Shown one piece after another: positions 43,331-52,935 of a DNA stretch of 64,000 bases. The notes under the pieces were generated by a model that saw only the letters and a program-made list of their open reading frames with translations, was not told where the DNA came from and did no database searches. The position numbers and the translations under genes were made by a program. The stretch's first letter is position 1. Each line of letters begins with the position of its first letter. The DNA is taken from contig JAMPIV010012156.1 of the NCBI GenBank assembly GCA_024509875.1, positions 496,001 through 560,000 of the forward strand. The letters are read 5' to 3'. This stretch comes from Oreohelix idahoensis. Its lineage: Eukaryota; Mollusca; Gastropoda; Stylommatophora; Oreohelicidae.

Positions 43331-45601
43331 ATGACTGTCAGTGGTGAAAGCCGAAAGGAAGCCACTGACATGAAAACGGATGTCCTGACCGCAAAACAGG
43401 ATACAAGAATAGGATTTTGGAATGTCAGGACAATGTACGAGACAGGTAAACTAAGACAGGTCACGGCAGAAATGAGAAACTATAGGTTACACATTCTAGG
43501 GATAAGTGAGAGCAGATGGACAGGGGCAGGAAAAGTTAAAACAGCAACAGGAGAAAAAGTACTTTACTCTGGAAGAGAGGATGGGCAGCACAGTGAAGGC
43601 GTAGCCATTATTCTACAGAAAGGGATAGAAAGGACATTACTGGAATGGAAACCCATCAACAACAGACTGATACGATTGAGATTGAGAGGGAGATTCACCA
43701 ACACTACAATAATACAATGCTACGCACCAACGAATGATAGCGATGAGGAGGTCAAGGATGAATTCTATCAACAACTGCAGAAAGAAATGGAGGACACACC
43801 TAGATATGATCTTGTTATAGTAATGGGAGACCTCAATGCGAAAGTTGGTACTCACAATACATATAATGAAAGAACAATGGGGAAATGCGGCAGCGGAATA
43901 GCAAACGAAAATGGGGATAAGCTAATAAGTTTCTGTAGCATAAACAACCTGGTCATTGGAGGAACACTTTTCCCACATAAGGAAATTCACAAGTTAACAT
44001 GGGAATCACCAAATGGTCGGGACAGAAACCAGATAGACCACATCATGGTTAACGGTAGATGGAGACATGCATTACAAGATGTGAAGGTAAGAAGAGGTGC
44101 AGATGTGGGAAGCGATCACCATTTAGTAGTTGCAAAACTGAAAGTGAAACTAAGAAGGGCTGGACCAACTGTAACTACACAGAAAAGGTTTGACATCAGC
44201 AAATTGAAGGACCCCCTTACCAGAAAAGCTTTTGCGGCCGACATTAAGAAACGATATCAATTTGCCAAAAGCCAGGAAAAGACATTGACTGATGATATAG
44301 ACCAGAATTTTAACACCATTTCAACAATATATAAGGAAAGTAGCAAATCATGCTTAGGATTCCAGGAAAGGAAGAAGCAAGACTGGATAACACCAGAAAC
44401 ACTAAACACCATAAAGATGAGAAAGGAAATGAAAAGAAAGAAAACAGAAGCGAAGTCCCCCAGGTTAAAGCAACTATATAGCGAACAGTACAGTCAACTG
44501 GACAGGGAAGTTAAACGCCAAACCCGAGCCAACAAAAGGAATTTCCTAGACGATCTTGCAAAACAGGCAGAAGAGGCAGCACTGAGAAATGAACAAAGCA
44601 CAGTATACAAAATAACTAAATTCATCAGCGGAAAACAAGGTGCAAACAACATTACATTAGTAAGAGATAAGCAAGGAAATCTCATTAAGACAGCAGAGGG
44701 ACAGGAAACAAGATGGGCAGAGCACTTCAGAGAAACTCTGAACAAGGAAATACCAGAGACACAATTGAATGTTCCTGAGGCTGAAAACGATCTAGATGTA
44801 AATACAGACATTCCACGAAAAGAAGAAATCATCACAGCAATCAAAGGGTTAAAGAACGGTAAAGCTCCGGGCCATGATAACTTAAATGCAGAGCTATTTA
44901 AGACAGACCCTGAGCTAGCAGCAGAACTATTAGAACCACTATTTGCACAAGTGTGGAAAACGGGGACAACACCATCAGAGTGGAACAAAGGAATAATTGT
45001 CAAATTGCCCAAGAAGGGAGATCTTTCAGACTGCAATAATTGGAGAGGAATCACTCTTCTCTCAGTTCCCAGCAAAATACTAGGCAGGATTATTATACAG
45101 AGAATTTCAAAGGCAGTAGACTACAAACTGAGGAAAGAACAAGCAGGATTTAGAAAGAACAGAAGATGTGTAGACCATATATTCACTCTCAGGAACATTA
45201 TAGAGCAGTGCTCAGAATGGCAAAGACAGCTTTACATAAATTTTGTTGATTTTGAAAAGGCTTTTGACAGCATACATAGGGACAGTTTATGGAAAATACT
45301 GAGGGCTTATGGAATTCCAAGCTGCATAGTGTCAATCATAAAAAGCCTCTATGCCAACTTTACGTGTAATGTTGGGCAGAGCAACCTAACCTTCGAGGTG
45401 AAGACAGGAGTACGACAGGGATGCCCCTTATCAACCACTCTATTTTTAACAGTCATAGACTGGGTGATGCGCCAGACAACAGAGGGCAGTCCAAGAGGAA
45501 TAAGATGGACTACATTTTCAACATTGGAAGATCTGGAATATGCAGATGACATTGCACAGCTGGCACATTCACATCAACACATCCAGGAAAAAAACGGATA
45601 G
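43331..45601 (+). CDS. LINE family A endonuclease and reverse transcriptase, N-terminal 3/4 (frameshifted)
   Basis: ATG 43331 is taken as start (MTVSGESRKEATDMKTDVL). The EN domain, residues ~25-260, has IGFWNVRTM, SESRWTG, CYAPTND, VMGDLNAKVG, RNQIDHIMVN and GSDHHLV. A basic linker leads to RT: LPKKGDLSDCNNWRGITLL, VDFEKAFDSIHRD, GVRQGCPLSTTLF and LEYADDIAQL (catalytic YADD). The frame ends at 45601 six codons after an A run of seven (45589-45595); the copy at 15995-16001 has six As and reads through. So a single slippage mutation separates this from the C-terminal part. Single-ORF layout without a separate ORF1. Confidence 0.88.
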   Translation: MTVSGESRKEATDMKTDVLTAKQDTRIGFWNVRTMYETGKLRQVTAEMRNYRLHILGISESRWTGAGKVKTATGEKVLYSGREDGQHSEGVAIILQKGIERTLLEWKPINNRLIRLRLRGRFTNTTIIQCYAPTNDSDEEVKDEFYQQLQKEMEDTPRYDLVIVMGDLNAKVGTHNTYNERTMGKCGSGIANENGDKLISFCSINNLVIGGTLFPHKEIHKLTWESPNGRDRNQIDHIMVNGRWRHALQDVKVRRGADVGSDHHLVVAKLKVKLRRAGPTVTTQKRFDISKLKDPLTRKAFAADIKKRYQFAKSQEKTLTDDIDQNFNTISTIYKESSKSCLGFQERKKQDWITPETLNTIKMRKEMKRKKTEAKSPRLKQLYSEQYSQLDREVKRQTRANKRNFLDDLAKQAEEAALRNEQSTVYKITKFISGKQGANNITLVRDKQGNLIKTAEGQETRWAEHFRETLNKEIPETQLNVPEAENDLDVNTDIPRKEEIITAIKGLKNGKAPGHDNLNAELFKTDPELAAELLEPLFAQVWKTGTTPSEWNKGIIVKLPKKGDLSDCNNWRGITLLSVPSKILGRIIIQRISKAVDYKLRKEQAGFRKNRRCVDHIFTLRNIIEQCSEWQRQLYINFVDFEKAFDSIHRDSLWKILRAYGIPSCIVSIIKSLYANFTCNVGQSNLTFEVKTGVRQGCPLSTTLFLTVIDWVMRQTTEGSPRGIRWTTFSTLEDLEYADDIAQLAHSHQHIQEKNG

Positions 45602-46325
45602 ACTTAATAAATTTAGCCAGCAGGTGGGCTTGAACATCAATTTAAAGAAGTCTGAGGTCATGACGCTCAATGTGAGCAACCCTGAGCCCATATCAGTAAG
45701 GAATCAGCAACTGGTACAGACAGATACCTTCACATACCTAGGAAGCATAGTAACACCAGACGGTGGGGCAGGCAAAGACATCAACATCAGAATGAATAAG
45801 GCAAGAACAGCCTTCTTTAGCCTAAATAACATCTGGAAGTCCTCCCAATACAGCACAAGCACAAAATTAAGATTATACCAGAGTTGCGTGCTTTCTGTGC
45901 TTCTCTATGGTGCGGAATGCTGGAGAGTCACAGAGAAGGAAATGTCAAAATTGTCCTCTTTTCACACAACATGCCTAAGAAAAATTCACCGAATCTTTTG
46001 GCCGAATACCATCACCAACCAAGATCTGCTTACTCGTAGCAAGCAAGAGGACATGCATACCATCATAGCTGGCAGACGCTGGAGCTGGGTTGGTCATGTC
46101 CTCAGAAGAGACCCCGATGCCATCACAAGAACAGCTATGCTTTGGACCCCTGAAGGAAAGCGAAAGAGAGGCCGACCAAAAACAACTTGGCGGAGGACTG
46201 TGGAGGCTGAGATGCAAAGAATGAACCAGAGTTGGGGCACTGTACGAAGGATGGCCACCGACCGAGCAAAGTGGAATCAATTTGTTGTTGCCCTACAAGA
46301 CGCCACTAGGCGTGATGGCCACTGA
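45540..46325 (+). CDS. LINE family A reverse transcriptase thumb and C-terminal domain (continuation in shifted frame)
   Basis: Continues the preceding protein after the extra A: KTDRLNKFSQQVGLNINLKK, TFTYLGSIVTPDGG, then SCVLSVLLYGAECWRVTEKE, RRWSWVGHVLRRDPD and WTPEGKRKRGRPKTTWRRT. This is the conserved C-terminal region of this LINE class, ending RRDGH and TGA. It begins as real coding sequence near 45596; bases before that are a shadow of the upstream frame. Together with 43331-45601 it would make about 1000 residues. Confidence 0.85.
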   Translation: MQMTLHSWHIHINTSRKKTDRLNKFSQQVGLNINLKKSEVMTLNVSNPEPISVRNQQLVQTDTFTYLGSIVTPDGGAGKDINIRMNKARTAFFSLNNIWKSSQYSTSTKLRLYQSCVLSVLLYGAECWRVTEKEMSKLSSFHTTCLRKIHRIFWPNTITNQDLLTRSKQEDMHTIIAGRRWSWVGHVLRRDPDAITRTAMLWTPEGKRKRGRPKTTWRRTVEAEMQRMNQSWGTVRRMATDRAKWNQFVVALQDATRRDGH

Positions 46326-46441
46326 CTGCTTTGACGGTCGGTGGTTAAGGATCGAAGAAGAAGAAGAGAATCATTGCACTTGTTCATGTATTCCTTTATT
46401 ATGCATGGAGTCATCCATATAAGACCACCAGCTATGCACAA

Positions 46442-47309
46442 TAGAGATGGCTACTGTGTGTATGTTTTGAAACAATGCTTCGATACAGTATCGTACCCGA
46501 ACGATTCGATACAGAGCCTTCTTGCCGTGTCGATACAGTCGGTTCCTGTCTGCCTCGCTGTTTTGCAGAGTAGAGATGGCTACTGTGTGTATGTGTCAAA
46601 CAATGCTTCGAAACAGCACCGACAGTCCGACAGATTCGATACATGGACACAGTTTCAGTTCGTGTCTGCCTCGAATAAACCGTTCGGAACATTAGTATGG
46701 AATATCAAACATGTAATATTTTTCAGGGATGTGTTATGATGACTTGATTTTACAAGTGATATTATTTTTGCTGAGAAGTTATAGACACTGGAAATTGTGT
46801 CAGTGCTGCAGTTGTCAATGTTTTAGGCGCTATGTTAAAGTTGAAAGTGTCCGCGTGTTCGTATAAATGTAATGGACACTTTATTAGCTCTGCTGATATG
46901 TGTACTCAGTGTGGATTTGAATCATTGTCTACCAAAACTAGCTTACTCTAGTTTGATATCATGTGTTATTATTACTGTTATTATTATTGTTGTTTTTTAT
47001 TATTTTCCCATATACTGCAGCTATCATCATATCTACGTTTTATTACATCATAATGAAGACTTGTGTAAAAATATTGAATTGTGGTCACACGAAACGCCAT
47101 AGATTTTCACACACGACAGTAAAAACAGAGGAAATTGTCTCACACAGTTCATGTATACCCGCCCCGGTACTGTCTATAAGAGACTTCTTTCTCCCCGATA
47201 CGGGCAAAAGAGCCGCTGTGCCGTTGTTTCGAAACAGTGCGTCGACACAGTTTAACCCACTGTTTCGAATGTCTCGACACAGCTAAGTGTCTCTATTTGC
47301 CCACCTCTA
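46442..47309 (+). mobile_element. hAT-type MITE, copy 2, with duplicated 5' terminus
   Basis: Perfect 8-bp duplication atgcacaa at 46434-46441 and 47310-47317; ends tagagatggct...tgcccacctcta as in the copy at 40900. The first ~120 bases are repeated in tandem: tagagatggctactgtgtg occurs at 46442 and again at ~46570. 868 bp, non-coding. Confidence 0.92.
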
Positions 47310-47311
47310 AT

Positions 47312-47812
47312 GCACAATGCTACAGTATACATATGTGGAAGTGAACCTGTAAGGCTAATTACACTCTCACTGATTCTTGAAATCATCCACACATTTCCAG
47401 GGATTCCCTCTGTGGTGAAACTTGTTGACAACCCAGCATTGCACACTAAGCTTGGAGAAGCCACTTGAGACCCAGGCGTGATTCATTGGTTTTGGACTGG
47501 TTGCAGGAGGATCTCACTATGGAATCAGTGATAGGCAGGGGGAGCTGAGAAGTGGCTGTCTACAGGACGTGACAATTCCTTGGGAGAGACTAGAACGAGA
47601 GCACAATATTTTAGCTCTGCATTGTTGGAGAGCCCCCTTGGATGGCGGGGAATGCACAGTATGCCACACACTTCTTACACCTAGCTTGAGACTAGATGTG
47701 ATGATCCATTAAATGCAAGCCAAGCTGGAGAAACTGGAGCTCATGACTTCAACTCAACATGTTTCAGAATGGCAGAAAAGCCACAGGAAAAGCCTAGATC
47801 TACAGTGTAGAT
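47312..47812 (+). pseudogene. Relic of the LINE-C 5' region
   Basis: Plus-strand translation gives VDNPALHTKLG, CRRI and a leucine-rich lead-in, parallel to VENPALHTKLGG in LINE-C. DNA blocks such as aaactggagctca and ggcagaaaagccacaggaaa match the reverse complement of 20400-20520. Stops and shifts throughout; no EN or RT attached. Confidence 0.6.
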
Positions 47813-48061
47813 AATACCAAGGAGTCTTCAACTAGATATTGTCTGCAAAAGAGCGAGAAGCTCAGCAGCCCTAGTTAAACAACAACAATTTCCTTATTCT
47901 GCCACTTTTCATCAATCTCACCAGGTGTAACCTTCATCCGTCAACCTCTTTTGCTTTGCATGTCCTACATAAGTTCCTTGCTGTTCTTTTTTTTTAAAAG
48001 TGAGTTTTATACCACTTGTGATGAATTAGGCGTAGATCGTTTTTCCCTCTAGTTTAATTAA

Positions 48062-48735
48062 CTCTTAGTATATGAGCTCAAAAACCACGTTTTTACGAGC
48101 TAATTTCAGAGAATACATTTTTAGACATGACTACCTTTACAGATTTTGCATTAAATAATTTATTTATAAAGATAACATAAAGTGTTGTATATCAAAATGT
48201 GAAGAAATGAAACCCCTATATCATACATAACAAAATTGTTCAGTTGTTTTAAACATGCATTCACCATAGACAGTAATGTGTGCAGAAAAATTTTAAAATG
48301 TAAAAAATTGAAAATCAAATTGTACTTATCAATATGTGTAATTAATTATGGTAAACTTCAACCCCTAAAACTACTTTTATTTTAAACTACATCCATTTTC
48401 ACATAATGTATGAAAGTTGCAGTTGTTTCTGAGCACAAATAAAGTTTTTATCATAATTTGAATTTTTAGGGTATAATTTTTTTTGGGACTAATGAATCTT
48501 ACTAAATTTAATCAAAATCGATCAATATTTCACACAAATTTGAGTTTTCAAATACATGAAGTGTACCGGAAATGGCATTAGAACTCTTTTATGGGAAGAA
48601 AAGTATGTAAATAATGTTAAATCTTTGGCTATTGACACGGAAACCGTCTAAACCGTCTTCGGCCTTTCTGAAAGGCCGGCCATAAAACGGGGATCGATCG
48701 TCGGCCTTTCTAGAAGGCCAGTCGGATACTAAGAG
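48062..48735. mobile_element. piggyBac-type MITE
   Basis: TTAA at 48058-48061 and 48736-48739 flank inverted ends ctcttagtat...atactaagag. TTAA duplication with short inverted repeats is the piggyBac signature. 674 bp, AT-rich, no transposase. Near the right end two palindromes lie in tandem: ggcctttctgaaaggcc (~48660) and ggcctttctagaaggcc (~48703). Confidence 0.8.
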
Positions 48736-48739
48736 TTAA

Positions 48740-49490
48740 CTGCTTTTTGTTCCTTTTCATCCATGTTTGGCGTTCTTCCTAAAGGATGTTTTCTGTGGAC
48801 AGTTAGCAAGATAAAAAAACAAGAGTTATTTCAGCAATCTAAGATAGTTTTATTTTATTTGATGAAGAAAAATATCCCGTTCCACCTCTGATGGGTTATA
48901 ATTAGGATATATAGTGAACATATTACAGTATATGGACATTGAGTGTCTCTATCCTATAAAAGCTATAAAATCCCTGCTTTTTCTGTCAGTGCGTAACGCT
49001 AAGGCATGCAACTTTGGTTGAAAGTTAGACATTAATTGTATTGTTTCCCTTATATGTACTCTCCCAAACATAGTAACACTTACCAAAGAAGAATGCGCAA
49101 ATGACGGTGCCACTAACATCTCTCATACTTTATACAAAATTATTTGGTTCCCTAATATCGGTGTATTTTTTTCATTTAAAAAAAAGGTACTTAAAAATAT
49201 ATTAGTATTAAAGAGTGTAAAACTACATTATTAGTAAAATTTTACTGGAAGATGCGGTGATCCATGATTTAAGTTGTACCAGATTAAAACAACAGAAAAT
49301 AAAGATGCTCTTCCGTCATGTTCAGACTTTTAACATCAGATGTAAAACAAATATTTTTTTTTTTAAATACTTTTGAATAAGTCATAAAATTGTCATTAGG
49401 TATTGGTGCTTTGGAATTTAACACCCGTCTTATGACAGGCTTTTGCACTAGTGTCCATATAATATGTTCAGTTGCCAAATACATGAATGT
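48740..49490. other. Unannotated intron 1 sequence
   Basis: AT-rich; no gene or repeat recognised. Confidence 0.35.
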
Positions 49491-49610
49491 AGCATCATCA
49501 GCATTTGCCTTTTTGCTTCTTATGGAGTCACATGCTCATTCAGTGGTGGTTTCTGAAGCAATTAGTTTTACATGATGAGGTTGCCAACCTCATGCACAGC
49601 TAATCACCTA
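49490..49610 (+). repeat. Interspersed repeat family E, copy 1
   Basis: Contains cttatggagtca, gtggtggtttctg and ttttacatgatgaggttgcc followed by catgcacagct. The same ordered phrases recur at 53590-53960, 54240-54470, 57990-58215 and 60400-60600. Likely the 3' part of a LINE or SINE; class unknown. Confidence 0.55.
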
Positions 49611-49625
49611 GTAATAATAAATTCT

Positions 49626-49850
49626 TTAAGCACCAAACTCGGCGCATAAGGCAGAAACCAGTGCTCTCCAGGTTGTACGTTGTGACACCACTCCTCTTAG
49701 CTCTTGCACATTGTTTAATCCCAACGTTCTTCCTTCTCTTATTATTGTTCTTCTGAGTGTTTCTTTTGGTCTTCCTTTTTTCCTCTTACCCTCAGGAACC
49801 CAAGTGAGTGCCTGCAATGGTATTCTGTTGGAGGTAATTCTTCTCTCACC
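49626..49850 (-). pseudogene. LINE C-terminal relic
   Basis: Minus-strand frame gives LQALTWVPEGKRKKGRPKET, LRRTIIREGRTLGL and RTTWRALVSALCAEFG. This matches the ...WTPEGKRKRGRP.TTWRRT... C-terminal block of LINEs like family A but from another family. 5'-truncated to the last ~65 codons. Confidence 0.75.
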
Positions 49851-50039
49851 TTAGACGCCGAAAGAAAAACATCAGGAATGTGTATATTTCGATGGATAGT
49901 ACCATGATGTGTTAAATTATAGAATAAAAGATACATCAGAGTATCTAGTGGTGTAGATATTTTCCTATAACCGACCTCGAAACCCTCGAATCGGTCGGTT
50001 GGATAGGAAGGTTGATCAGAGAATTAACAAGTCACTATC

Positions 50040-50400
50040 GTAAAACAAGCGATTGTTATCGAAACAGAATCACCTAGTACGGCATAGAAATAGAGGGAGA
50101 TGAAAAAAACACATGGAGAAGGGAACTGGAGGCACACATGAAATTGATAAAAATGTGAAAATACCTTTAACGGAGGGAACAGGACAGGGGGAGCTTGGCA
50201 TGTTTTTGTTGAGGACCAGTGCTCCACTGTGAAATGCAAGGTATAGATGATGTTGAATGTGCAAGGGACCACCAGTGCATTTGATGTTCATGAATGAAAC
50301 TTGCAGTAAAGCAGTTTTTGTGCTCTTGCCGTGATGGTTTATGTAGCACTTTTACATGATAAGGCTCCAAACTAAATACAGCCGTACATTTTTCACCTCT
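50040..50400 (+). pseudogene. LINE-D 3' relic, followed by family E-like sequence
   Basis: aaaaaaacacatggagaagggaactgga, cacatgaaat and gcttggcatg...gtgctcc correspond to the same string of phrases in 51300-51540, 52150-52470, 54600-54800 and 62560-62710. Decayed beyond translation. From ~50320 family E-like wording (ttttacatgataaggct) appears. Confidence 0.45.
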
Positions 50401-50990
50401 TGCATCACTATATCTGGGTGAGGGTAGTGAGTCCTATTCTTTCTTTTGTCTTCTCCCACACTAATGAGTAACTCACACAGGAAGAGGATTTCTAGCTTGT
50501 GGTATCCAAAACATCATTTATCTGTAGTAAATCTTTTGTAATGCTAAGTATTTTGTTTAAAAGGCAAAAGGAGTTTTCTGTGCATTGGGAAATATATGAA
50601 AATCAAGAGAAATTGGGCCAAACACAAAAATAGGAATTTTAAACTCAAATGTCAAGTCAGTCTTATTGTATGGCTCTGTAACATAGACAACAACAGAAAC
50701 AACCAAGAATTTACTCATGTTCATAAATGGATTATGAAGTAAGACACTTGGGAGTCATGAACTAAGTGGGCCCTTCCCCCTTAGAGTGTAAAGGAGATTA
50801 AGTGGCCGAAACACTTGATCGACGGGGGTACTTACTTCTGACGATCAGATTGCCTCCTGTTGTATTGCTCTGTATAGAGTTTCCTATCATCATAAAAGGA
50901 TTCAAATGATATGACAGGATCAACAGTTTGAAATTGATGACAAGAACCAGACATGTGAAAGTGGAACAAGAGCTGAGAAGATGCTGGTGA
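50401..50990. other. Unannotated intron 1 sequence
   Basis: No gene recognised; scattered LINE-like words (agaaccagacatgtg near 50940) suggest old repeat debris. Confidence 0.35.
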
Positions 50991-50994
50991 TATT

Positions 50995-51270
50995 ATTGTT
51001 ACTGTTGTTCAGAATCGACATCATTGCACTCTGGGCAAACCCATAGATGCTCAGTCTCCCTCAGCAAATGTTGAAGGGTATGAACGATAATCCACTCCGT
51101 TGGTGAAGAAGAAGAAGCATCCTCTCTTACATTCATCCCTGCCAGTCTAACGTTTAATGCCAAACTCCAGCAATCTTAGCCTTGATGATTCATCGATTAC
51201 AGTGTTATTCTCTAATAGGTCATCATTAATTGTCCTCAGTATCTCTCCCTTGTTCATATCCAATGCACCT
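50995..51270 (+). repeat. Interspersed repeat family G, copy 1
   Basis: Shares tcagcaaatg..gaagggtatga, catccctgccagtct, aatgccaa.ttccagca.tcttagcc and agtatctctcccttgttcata with 63855-64000 (plus) and 57530-57790 (minus). Probably a LINE 3' end by its abundance; not classified. Confidence 0.55.
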
Positions 51271-51545
51271 ACTATAGGTGCTGGCGATAGATTAGGTAAA
51301 CATTAAGGACACCTGATGATAGTATTGCCGGACAGTCCTTGTTCTGGAATCCCCAATGTAAGATAAGTAGACAGAGAAACACACGTAGAAGAGAACTGGA
51401 TCCAGACATGAAAATGGTGAGGAAGACACAGAAAGACCTTGAACTTATGGCACGTGACATGATGACTTGGCATGAGTTTGGTGAAGGCTTGTGCTCCTTG
51501 AAGAGCACACAATGAAGATAATGAATGAGTGTGTGCTGTAGCACT
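51271..51545 (+). pseudogene. LINE-D 3' relic
   Basis: Contains cagtccttgttctggaatcccca, gaagagaactgga.ccagacatgaaaatgg and gcttgtgctccttgaagag: the standard phrases of the LINE-D 3' end. Ends ~65 bases before ALG12 exon 2. Confidence 0.5.
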
Positions 51546-51609
51546 GGCAGAAAGTTGTAAGGTGTTCTGATCTTGTTAATTTTTAAAACATAATTTTTGT
51601 CTTTTTCAG

Positions 51610-51742
51610 TACGACCACTTGGAGTTTCCTGGTGTTGTGCCAAGAAGTTTCCTTGGACCACTTGCTGTTGCAGTTGTGTCATCACCATTTGTCCTCATCA
51701 GTAATGCTACCGGTGCCAGCAAATTTGCTCAGCAGTATATTG
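51610..51742 (+). CDS. ALG12: ALG12 exon 2
   Basis: Follows tttttcag. Encodes YDHLEFPGVVPRSFLGPL, the highly conserved second block of ALG12 (lumenal loop and start of a membrane helix), then a hydrophobic stretch and SKFAQQYIG. Ends att g|gtaagg at 51743 in phase 1. Strong match to animal ALG12 over the whole exon with no stop or frameshift. Confidence 0.93.
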
Positions 51743-51879
51743 GTAAGGTTACATGCTTGGTATTCTTAGTTGTCAACAGCACATCATTACCATGTGTTAT
51801 TATACAGTGATAGTTGGTGTTAGCAGCCGTGTTTTTCCAAAAATCTAGATCTGTTATGCTGTCTACAAAATACGTTAAA

Positions 51880-52500
51880 ATCAGAATGTTCAACTCGGAT
51901 GCCAATGTAGTCCTAATTTATGGCTGTGAAACATGGAGAGTAACAAAAATGATAACCAAGAAGTTACAGACTTTCTTCAATCGGAGGCTTGTATAGAATA
52001 AAAGTACTGAAATGGTATGACAAGATCACCATTGTGGAACTGATGACAAGAACCAGATAGGGCGAATGGGACAAGAGGTGAGATAAAGATGCTGGCATTG
52101 GACAGGACACACATTGAGGAAACTTATTGGTAGCTTTGCAAGGTAGTCCTTGTCCTGGAATCCCCAGGACAGAGAGGTAGAGGGAGACAGGAAAACACAT
52201 AAAGAAGGGAACTGGAAACAGACATGAAAGGGGGTAAAGAAGGCATGAAAGGGGTAAAGAGGGCATGAAAGGGGTAAAGAAGGCATGAAAGGGGTAAAGA
52301 AGGCATGAAAGGGGGTAAAGAAGGCATGAAAGGGGTAAAGAAGGCATGAAAGGGGTAAAGAAGGCATGAAAGGGGTAAAGAAAGCATGAAAAGATCTTGA
52401 GCGGATGGCACAAGACAGGAATGCTTGGTGTGAATATCTGAGAAGTATGCCAAAAGAAAACTACAAGTTGCAACAAGTGTTAGTTATTTTTAAGTCGAAA
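51880..52500 (+). pseudogene. LINE-D C-terminal relic interrupted by a minisatellite
   Basis: VLIYGCETWRVTKMITKKLQ and FFNRRLV (51900-51996) are the LINE thumb/C-terminal hallmark. WHWTGHTLRKL and SLSWNPQ (52090-52165) follow in other frames. After the tandem repeat the element resumes with a homologue of adgtrqecl... at ~52400. Lies in ALG12 intron 2. Confidence 0.65.
52223..52384 (+). repeat. Minisatellite, eight units of 20-21 bp
   Basis: Unit catgaaaggggtaaagaagg, eight consecutive copies with one-base variants, then catgaaaagatc resuming LINE-D. The long minus-strand Pro/Phe-rich ORFs here are translations of this array and not genes. Confidence 0.92.
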
Positions 52501-52659
52501 ATTAAAGACAATCTTTGTGTTTCCAGGACTACCATTTTTGTTTTCTTTAGGAGGGAGCAGCGAGGATGAACCCTGCATCAAAAGCACGTGGTTCTGTATT
52601 AAACAAGAACTGTTCAAAATAAACTCATGAACACCATAACCTTACTTTTAAAATTATCT

Positions 52660-52912
52660 AATCCATTCTTGATTGGCTAAACAGTAGGAGCGCTTTCCTC
52701 TCACGGCTTCCAGGATTGAAACCAAGTAGCATCACACTCCAGCCTATCCTGCTGTAAATAGGTGACTGCCTCTACTCTTGAGTTCGGGAAGGCAAAGGCA
52801 ACACAGAAGGGAATTGGTCATCCCACATCATAAAAAAGCTGGACCTAATATGGTAAAGTCTCTAACACTTTACTGCCCTACAGCAGTATCTGCTCTGGGG
52901 CTATCTTTACCA
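52660..52912 (+). repeat. tRNA-derived SINE (copy 3)
   Basis: tRNA-like head decayed (ttgattggctaaacagtaggagcg; caggattgaaacc at the B-box position), body cctatcctgctgtaaatagg, aggcaaaggcaacacagaaggg, aaaaaagctggacctaatatgg and cagcagtatctgctctggg. Collinear with 5300-5572. Confidence 0.7.
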
Positions 52913-52935
52913 TTTTAATCCGTTCTTAAATCATG

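Larger units (their letters stand above)
43047..46368 (+). mobile_element. LINE family A, full-length copy (3.3 kb) with perfect 13-bp TSD
   Basis: Flanked by aatcattgcactt at 43034-43046 and 46369-46381. 5' UTR 43047-43330, coding 43331-46325, short 3' UTR ending ggatcgaagaagaagaaga. It is the reference against which copies at 1-1083, 7187-22350 and 60992-61462 are defined. Coding capacity is broken by only one extra A. Confidence 0.95.
6824..51609 (+). other. ALG12: ALG12 intron 1 (about 44.8 kb, transposon-filled)
   Basis: Bounded by aag|gtaggt at 6824 and tttttcag|tacgac at 51609. Both flanking exons are in phase 0 and join two segments contiguous in ALG12 of other animals (DLE. then YDHLEFPGVVPR). 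Almost every element in the window before 51.6 kb sits inside it. Without the nested elements the residual intron would be only a few kb. Confidence 0.85.

Noticed and set aside
52223..52384. Regular short repeats suggestive of a CRISPR array
   Set aside because: Head-to-tail units without spacers, in a metazoan intron; a minisatellite.
52026..52476. Overlapping Pro/Phe/Leu-rich minus-strand ORFs up to 170 codons
   Set aside because: They are translations of the 20-bp minisatellite and flanking LINE relic in three frames; no gene.
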